Below, piece after piece: positions 58,085 to 64,000 of a stretch of DNA of 64,000 nt (position 1 is its first letter; every line of letters begins with the position of its first letter). The position numbers were made by a program, and so were the translations under genes. The notes under the pieces are model-generated. The model ran no database searches. It was given only the letters and a program-made list of their open reading frames with translations, and was not told the origin of the DNA. This stretch comes from an uncultured Sphingomonas sp. GTDB taxonomy: Bacteria > Pseudomonadota > Alphaproteobacteria > Sphingomonadales > Sphingomonadaceae. The stretch spans positions 43,371-107,370 of the forward strand of contig CAJYLV010000055.1 of the NCBI GenBank assembly GCA_913776255.1. The letters are read 5' to 3'.

Positions 58085-58795
58085 ATGCGCGCGCCACTCC
58101 GCCTGGTCCGGTGGCTGCCGGCGGCGCTGCTGGCGACCGCCGGCTGTACCGCGATGCCGCTGCCCGAGGGCGGCACGCTCACCAACTTCTCGCCGACGCT
58201 CAACTTCGCGCTCCCCGTCACCAGCCTGATCGGGCGGCGTTTCGAGACGGTCGTGCGGCAGCAATATGATTTCAGCTGCGGATCGGCGGCGCTCGCGACG
58301 CTGCTGCGCTTCCACTATGACGATCCGCAGAACGAGCAGAGCGTGTTCCTCGGCATGTTCCGCGACGGCGATCAGGCGCAGATCCGGCGGCTCGGCTTTT
58401 CGCTGCTCGACATGAAACGCTATCTGGCCGCGCGCGGCATCGCCGCCGACGGCTTCAAGGTCAGCATCGATCAGATCGCGCAGGCGCGCGTGCCCGGCAT
58501 CGCGCTGATCGACTTCGACGGTTACCGCCACTTCGTCGTGGTGAAGGGGATCGACGACCAGACGCTGCTGCTCGGCGACCCGTCATTGGGGCTGCGGCGA
58601 GAGACGATCGGGCGCTTCGCCAAGCAATGGAACGGCGTGTTCTTCGTCATCAGCGGACGCGACGCGGTCGGGCGGTCGCATTTCAACATGGCCGTCGATC
58701 TGGCGCGCGCGCCGCGCGGGCGGCCGTTCCTGCCCGCCGATCCGCTGGAAAGCGCGCAGCTCGCGCTCACCCGACCGCGTCTGGGAGAGTTTTGA
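58085..58795 (+). CDS. C39-family peptidase-like (lipo)protein (FapD-like)
   Basis: LLATAGCTAMP lipobox-like; VVRQQYDFSCGSAALATLLRFHY (C39 Gln/Cys), GYRHFVVVKGIDDQTLLLGDPSLG (His/Asp). Confidence 0.9.
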   Translation: MRAPLRLVRWLPAALLATAGCTAMPLPEGGTLTNFSPTLNFALPVTSLIGRRFETVVRQQYDFSCGSAALATLLRFHYDDPQNEQSVFLGMFRDGDQAQIRRLGFSLLDMKRYLAARGIAADGFKVSIDQIAQARVPGIALIDFDGYRHFVVVKGIDDQTLLLGDPSLGLRRETIGRFAKQWNGVFFVISGRDAVGRSHFNMAVDLARAPRGRPFLPADPLESAQLALTRPRLGEF

Positions 58796-58796
58796 C

Positions 58797-59504
58797 ATGC
58801 CGATCGCCTTGCTGATCGCCGCTGCACTGGCCGCCGCTCCCGACGCGCCCGCCAGCGCTACGCCGGTGCGCGTCCCCGATCGCGAACTGGCGACGATGCG
58901 CGGCGGGCTGATGCTGCCCAACGGGCTGAACGTCGCGATCGGCATCGACATCCAGACGCGCATCGACGGCGTGCTGGCGCTGCACACCATCTTCTCCAGC
59001 GAGGCGCCGGGGGTGCGCGTCTTCACCGACGGGCGGACCAGCCCCAGCGAGGTGCCGGGCACCGTCACCGTCGCGACCGGCGATCCGGACTGGCCGAGCG
59101 TCTCAGTGTCGCGGACACCGACCGGCACCACCGTCACCGCGCCGGCCGCGGGCGCGCCGGCCAGCGTCAACATCGTCTCCGGGCCGACCGCCGGCTGGCT
59201 CGACGCCTCGGGGCAGACGCCGGTGCCGGTGGTCGCCAACGGCCCGGCGGTCGACGCCAGTTCCGGGAGCATCCGGCTGACCAGCGACGAGCGTGGTAGC
59301 CAGGTGCAGCTGGTGACGCCGGCCACCGAGATCCGCCATCTGGTCGGGCAGGCGACCGGCGCGGTGATCTCGAACACCGCCAACGACCGCGTCATCGACA
59401 CCGTCAGCACCGTCAACGTCAATCTGGTCGGGCTGCCCGCCGGGCTGAACAACGGCGTGCTGCTGGCCAACCGGATCGCGACCGAAGCGGTCGGGCCGCG
59501 CTGA
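58797..59504 (+). CDS. Secreted protein with double-glycine-type leader motif (FapE-position)
   Basis: MPIALLIAAALAAAPDAPASATPVRVPDRELATMRGG|LMLPNGLNVAIGIDIQTRIDGVL...; directly downstream of C39-like gene. Confidence 0.75.
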   Translation: MPIALLIAAALAAAPDAPASATPVRVPDRELATMRGGLMLPNGLNVAIGIDIQTRIDGVLALHTIFSSEAPGVRVFTDGRTSPSEVPGTVTVATGDPDWPSVSVSRTPTGTTVTAPAAGAPASVNIVSGPTAGWLDASGQTPVPVVANGPAVDASSGSIRLTSDERGSQVQLVTPATEIRHLVGQATGAVISNTANDRVIDTVSTVNVNLVGLPAGLNNGVLLANRIATEAVGPR

Positions 59505-59532
59505 GCCAATCGGGAAAAGGGGATCTTCATCG

Positions 59533-60900
59533 ATGCGACCGGCGGCCTCCAGCGCGTTTCTCTCCCTCGGCCTGATCGCCGCGCCGGCCGCGGCGCAGCA
59601 GCCGGTCTCGCCGGCGACCGCGGCGCTGCCGGCGGCGGTGCCGACCGGGGCGGACGACCGCGACGAGCTGCGCCGGACGCTTGCGGTCGAGCGGCAGGAA
59701 CTGGACCGTCAACAGCGCGCGCTCGACGAACAGCGCGCGCGGATCGACCGGCTGGAGGCGCGGCTGTCCGGGCGCGGCGATGGCGGCACGCAGGTGGCGC
59801 AGACCGCGCTGCCGCCGGGCGGCGTGCCGCTCCCCGCCTCGCCGCCCCCGGCCCCGCCCCCCGCTGCCACGGCTTCGGCGGCGAGCGCGGGGACGCAGGT
59901 GCAGACCGTCGGCGAGGCACCGTCCGACCAGCGGCAGGTGCAGGTCGCGGTGCTGTCCGAACAGGGCGGGATCATCACCAAGGCCGGGCGCGCGACCGTC
60001 GAGGTCAATTTCGAATATGCGCGCGCCGACCGCAACCAGGTGGTGTTCCGCGGCGTGCAGATCCCCGAGGCGGTGCTGATCGGCGTCTTCGACATCAACC
60101 AGAGCCGGCAGGACGTGCTGACGGTTGGCGCGGTCGGGCGGCTCGGGCTGACCAGCCGGCTCGAGATCAACGGGCGGCTGCCGTTCGTCTACCGTTCCGA
60201 CAAGTCGGTGCTCGCGCCGGTCGCCAATCCTACCGAGCCGAACGCCGGACAGCTCGACCGCCCGGTCAGCGGCGCGAACATCGGCGATATCGACTTCGGG
60301 CTGCGCTATCAGTTCACCGACGGCAACAATGGCGCGCCGTATCTGATCGCGGGCGTGCAGGCGGTCGCCCCGTCCGGCACCGATCCGTTCCGCGTGCGCC
60401 GCGATGCGCTCGGAAACGCGCTCAAGGGTGCGACCGGCGCGGGATTCTGGGCCGTGACCCCGAATCTGACGGCAATTCTGCCCACCGACCCGGCAGTGCT
60501 GTTCGCGACATTGGGCTACACGTACAATTTTGCGCGCACCATCAACCGCCAGATCGGGGCTGCGTTCATCGAACGCGTCGCGCCGGGCAGCCAGCCGTCG
60601 GCGAGCGCGGGCATCGCGATCGCGCTCAATCCGCGCACTTCGATCAGCTTCGGCTATGCGCAGACCTGGGCGTTGGGCACCAAGACGCGCGTGCGTGCGC
60701 TCAATCAGACCACGCAGGAACTCGGCGACGCGATGACTGCGGAGAGCCGCGACCTCCAGATCGGCCGGTTGCTGTTCGGCGTCAGCTACCGCACCTCGCC
60801 GACGACGACGCTTAACTGGAACGTCGAGGTCGGCGCCACCGACGATGCCGCCGACGTCCGGACCACCTTGCGCATCCCGTTCACCTTCAACGCCTATTGA
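59533..60900 (+). CDS. Outer-membrane beta-barrel protein with N-terminal coiled coil (FapF-like exporter)
   Basis: Signal MRPAASSAFLSLGLIAAPAAAQ; coiled coil DELRRTLAVERQELDRQQRALDEQRARIDRLEARLSG; Pro-rich linker; repeated amphipathic strands to C-terminal LRIPFTFNAY. Confidence 0.82.
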   Translation: MRPAASSAFLSLGLIAAPAAAQQPVSPATAALPAAVPTGADDRDELRRTLAVERQELDRQQRALDEQRARIDRLEARLSGRGDGGTQVAQTALPPGGVPLPASPPPAPPPAATASAASAGTQVQTVGEAPSDQRQVQVAVLSEQGGIITKAGRATVEVNFEYARADRNQVVFRGVQIPEAVLIGVFDINQSRQDVLTVGAVGRLGLTSRLEINGRLPFVYRSDKSVLAPVANPTEPNAGQLDRPVSGANIGDIDFGLRYQFTDGNNGAPYLIAGVQAVAPSGTDPFRVRRDALGNALKGATGAGFWAVTPNLTAILPTDPAVLFATLGYTYNFARTINRQIGAAFIERVAPGSQPSASAGIAIALNPRTSISFGYAQTWALGTKTRVRALNQTTQELGDAMTAESRDLQIGRLLFGVSYRTSPTTTLNWNVEVGATDDAADVRTTLRIPFTFNAY

Positions 60901-60936
60901 CGCCCCGCGCGGAACCCGTCCCGCATCGCCCTGTTA

Positions 60937-60952
60937 TGACAGCATGTTGTCA
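60937..60952. promoter_or_regulatory. Candidate MarR operator (tgacagcatgttgtca)
   Basis: Imperfect 16-bp palindrome 20-36 bp upstream of MarR gene start. Confidence 0.45.
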
Positions 60953-60972
60953 ATACAGCGGCATCCGATCCG

Positions 60973-61452
60973 GTGACAGAGGCGCGCGACCTGGCGCTTG
61001 CGGTGTTCGCGGCGAATGGCCGGCTGGTCAGCGCCGGCAATGAACTGGTCGCGCCGCTCGGCCTGACCAGCGCGTGGTGGCAGGTGCTGGCGGCGCTGCG
61101 CTACGCGCCGGTGCCGCTCGCCACCGCGTCGATCGCGCGCGCGATGGGGCTGTCGCGACAGGCGGTGCAGCGGATCGTCGACCTGCTCGAGGCGCAGCAG
61201 CTCGTCGCGTTCGCGCCCAACCCGCAGCATCGCCGCGCCAAGCTGGTGACGCTGACCGCGGCCGGCCAGGCCGCCGTCGCAGCGGCCGAGCAGGCCGCCG
61301 CCCCGATCGACCGCGCGATCGCCGATCAGATCGGTGCCGACCGGCTCCGCGACGCGGCCGCGACGCTCCACGCGCTGGTCGCGGTCATCTCCGCGCAGTT
61401 CGACCCGCTGGATGCCTCCCCCTCCCCTCCCGCAAAGGACCACGCATCATGA
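60973..61452 (+). CDS. MarR family transcriptional regulator
   Basis: GTG start; LGLTSAWWQVLAALRYAPVPLATASIARAMGLSRQAVQRIVDLLEAQQLVAFAPNPQHRRAKLVTLTAAGQ. Confidence 0.9.
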   Translation: MTEARDLALAVFAANGRLVSAGNELVAPLGLTSAWWQVLAALRYAPVPLATASIARAMGLSRQAVQRIVDLLEAQQLVAFAPNPQHRRAKLVTLTAAGQAAVAAAEQAAAPIDRAIADQIGADRLRDAAATLHALVAVISAQFDPLDASPSPPAKDHAS

Positions 61453-62327
61453 TCCTCGTCTCCGGCGCCACCGGCGGTATCGGCGGTGAAATCTGCACCC
61501 TGCTCGGCGCGGCGCACGTCCCTTTCCGCGCGATGGCGCGCCGGCAGGCGCAGGTCGAGGCGTTCCGGGCACGCGGCATCGACGCGGTGCGCGGCGACTT
61601 CGACCGGCCGGAGACGCTCGATGCGGCGCTGCGTGGCGCGGACGTGCTGTTCCTCATTACCCCGCCGACCCCCGCGCAATTCGATCAAGAAATCGCCGCG
61701 ATCGACGCGGCGCGGCGGGCCGGCGTCGGCCGGATCGTCAAGCTGTCGGCGTCGGATGCCAACATCCACTCGACGGTGCCATGGGCGCGCACCCATGCGC
61801 GGATCGACCATCACCTGCGCGCCGCCGGGCTGGCGTGGACGATCCTCAAGCCGACCGCCTTCATGCAGAACTTCCTGTGGTTCAAGGACCCGATCGCACG
61901 CGGCTTCCTGCCGCAGGTCGCGGGCAAGGGATCGGTGTCGTGGGTCGACACGCGCGACGTCGCGCGCGTCGCGGCAACGGTCCTGCGCGAGAGCGGCCAT
62001 GCCAGCGCGACCTATTTCCTGACCGGCCCGGAGACGCTCGACATGGCCGAGGCCGCGGCGCGGCTCGGCGCGGTGACCGGGCGCAAGGTCCGCTACCTCG
62101 ACCTGCCCAACCCGCTTTTCGCGGCGCTGCTCCGCGTCACTGGCAACTCGCGCTGGCTGACCCGCGGGCTGGTCGTCCAGTTCGCCGACGTGGTCGCCGG
62201 GCATCACGACATCGACCCGACCTGCGAGATCGAGCGGCTGACCGGCGTGCCGCCGCACGACTTCACCCGCTTCGTCCGCGATCATCGCGATGCCTTCACG
62301 CGCCGCAGCGCGCCGCAGGCCGCCTGA
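61449..62327 (+). CDS. NmrA-like / NAD(P)H-binding SDR-family protein
   Basis: MILVSGATGGIGGEICTLLGAAHVPFRAMARRQAQVEAFRARGIDAVRGDFDRPETLDAAL; overlaps MarR stop by 4 nt. Confidence 0.92.
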   Translation: MILVSGATGGIGGEICTLLGAAHVPFRAMARRQAQVEAFRARGIDAVRGDFDRPETLDAALRGADVLFLITPPTPAQFDQEIAAIDAARRAGVGRIVKLSASDANIHSTVPWARTHARIDHHLRAAGLAWTILKPTAFMQNFLWFKDPIARGFLPQVAGKGSVSWVDTRDVARVAATVLRESGHASATYFLTGPETLDMAEAAARLGAVTGRKVRYLDLPNPLFAALLRVTGNSRWLTRGLVVQFADVVAGHHDIDPTCEIERLTGVPPHDFTRFVRDHRDAFTRRSAPQAA

Positions 62328-62442
62328 TCGCCGCGCGCCGCGCCTTTCCGCGGCCGGGACCGGTTGATCGCTGTTAAGGCGAGATTTCCGGTCGCCGTGC
62401 TGCTAGGGAACGGCGTGGATCGCCGCCGACTTCCGTGCGCCG

Positions 62443-64000
62443 ATGCCGTCACGAAGTGAGTCGGTTCGTATTCCTGAAGCGCATCAACAGACGCCCCCCC
62501 CGACGTTCGCCCCCCCGACGTTCGACCCCGCGTGGCCGACGGCCGCGGCCGGATGCGCCGCGCTGATCGCGGCGGGCGGCGACTTGCCCGAGGTGTGCGC
62601 GACGACGCTGGACGTCCTGCTCCGCTCGCCGGTGGCGATGGTGTCGTTCTGGGGCGAGCGCGGTACGATCCTCTACAACGATGCCTATGCGGCGCTGATC
62701 GGCGACCGCCATCCCGCGCTGCTGGGCGCGCCGCTCGCGGATGCATCGTCGCTGGACTTGCCGGTCGGCGATCATGTCCGGCAGGTCCGGCGCGCAGGCG
62801 GTACGCTGAGCGTCCGCGATCAAGCGGTGACCGTGCGGGGCGCGGACCGTCCGGCGACGCGGTGGTTCGATCTGGACTATTCGCCGGTCGTCGATCGCGC
62901 CGGCGCGCCGGCCGGCGTGCTCTGCGTCGTGGCGGACACCACCCAGCGCGTCGTCAGCGAGCATCTCGCCCGCTTCCAGCTGACGCTCGCCGACGACCTG
63001 CGCGCCTGTGCGACGCCCGAGGCGATCATGGCACTCACCGCGACCCGGCTGGGCGAGGAACTGGCGGCGAGCCGCGTATTCTATGCCGAGATCACCGCGC
63101 GCGGCTGGATGACCGTCGAGCGCGATTACGCGCTCGGTGTGTCGTCGATCGTCGGGACGCACTCGCTGGAGAGTTTCGGCCCCGACCTGCTCGCCGCCTA
63201 TCGCGCAGGCGCGCCGGTGGTGGTGCGCAACGTCGGCGCCGACGCGCGCCTGAGCGACGGTGCGCGCGCCGGGCTGACCGAGCGGCAGGTCGGCGCGTTC
63301 GTCGACGTCGTGCTCTTCCAGGAAGAAGAATGGGTCGGCCTGCTGGCGGTCCAGAGTGCGACGCCGCGGGTCTGGACCGCGATCGAGGAGCGACTGGTCC
63401 AGGAGGTGGGCGAGCGCGTGAAGGTCGCGATCGAGCGCGCCCGCGCCGAGGTGACGCTGCGCGCGATGCAGGAAACGCTCGAACAGCAGATCGTCGAGCG
63501 GACCGCCGCGCTGCGGCGCTATCACGACATCGTCGAGGCGACCGTCGCCCCGATCTGCGCGTTCGACACCGATTACCGGCTGGTCGCCTGCAACAAGGCG
63601 CATATCGCCGAATTCCGGCGCCTGAACGGGGTCGAGGCGCGGATCGGCGACGTCTTTCCCGATCAGTTCCTACCCGAACAGGGCGTGGTGCTGCGCGCGC
63701 TGATGCAGCGGGCGCTGGCCGGCGAGAGCTTCACGGTCACCGGCCGGTTCGGGCGGCCCGAGCTGGGCGAGACCGTCTGGGAGATCAGCTTCACCCCGCT
63801 GCACGATGTCCACGGGGTGGTGATCGGCGCCTTTCACCAGGCCATCGACATCACCGACCGGCGCGCCGCAGAAACCGAGCTGGCGATCGCGCAGGAGGCG
63901 CTGCGCCAGAGCCAGAAGGTCGAGGCGATGGGCAGCCTGACCGGCGGCGTGGCGCACGACTTCAACAATCTGCTGACGCCGATCATCGGCGCGCTCGACC
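62443..64000 (+). CDS. PAS/GAF sensor histidine kinase, truncated by window edge
   Basis: In-frame from ATG 62443 (MPSRSESVRIPEAHQQTPPPTFAPPTFDPAWPT): MVSFWGERGTILYNDAYAALIGDRHPALLG (PAS), GAF-like segment, second PAS, coiled coil, then SQKVEAMGSLTGGVAHDFNNLLTPIIGALD H-box. Absent from ORF track because it runs off the end. Confidence 0.88.
   Translation, partial: MPSRSESVRIPEAHQQTPPPTFAPPTFDPAWPTAAAGCAALIAAGGDLPEVCATTLDVLLRSPVAMVSFWGERGTILYNDAYAALIGDRHPALLGAPLADASSLDLPVGDHVRQVRRAGGTLSVRDQAVTVRGADRPATRWFDLDYSPVVDRAGAPAGVLCVVADTTQRVVSEHLARFQLTLADDLRACATPEAIMALTATRLGEELAASRVFYAEITARGWMTVERDYALGVSSIVGTHSLESFGPDLLAAYRAGAPVVVRNVGADARLSDGARAGLTERQVGAFVDVVLFQEEEWVGLLAVQSATPRVWTAIEERLVQEVGERVKVAIERARAEVTLRAMQETLEQQIVERTAALRRYHDIVEATVAPICAFDTDYRLVACNKAHIAEFRRLNGVEARIGDVFPDQFLPEQGVVLRALMQRALAGESFTVTGRFGRPELGETVWEISFTPLHDVHGVVIGAFHQAIDITDRRAAETELAIAQEALRQSQKVEAMGSLTGGVAHDFNNLLTPIIGALD

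Noticed and set aside
1-64000. tRNA, rRNA, riboswitch or prophage/defence islands
   Set aside because: Nothing recognisable by eye; would need tRNAscan-SE, Infernal and PADLOC/DefenseFinder runs.

Overview
High-GC alphaproteobacterial (Sphingomonas-like) chromosomal window. It is dense in TonB-dependent receptors (5) and glycan or nutrient scavenging genes: GH115 (cut by the left edge), GH31, a GH35/DUF5597-like protein, a sulfatase and a PI-PLC. It also holds a HyuAB-type 5-oxoprolinase operon with DUF969/DUF979/DUF2891 and a complete RND efflux operon. Several small regulator/enzyme pairs and a cut-off PAS/GAF histidine kinase at the right edge complete the gene content. The most exciting region is 55.7-60.9 kb. 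There a LuxR-type regulator diverges from five genes: an Asn/Ser/Thr-rich repeat protein with eight GAQVA...SRNQS repeats, a small secreted protein with the same C-terminal motif, a C39-peptidase-like lipoprotein, a secreted protein with a near-perfect double-glycine leader, and a coiled-coil plus beta-barrel outer-membrane protein. This matches the logic of the Pseudomonas Fap functional-amyloid operon (fapB/C/D/E/F), but the fibre protein is very different. Intergenic structure includes REP-like inverted repeats at four places, a candidate LacI-like operator shared by two TonB receptors, tandem TetR-type operators, and a degraded IS5-family remnant beside an orphan GspK fragment. Many long antisense ORFs in the supplied track are high-GC artefacts and were rejected. 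All homology calls are by recognition of motifs; no searches were run.
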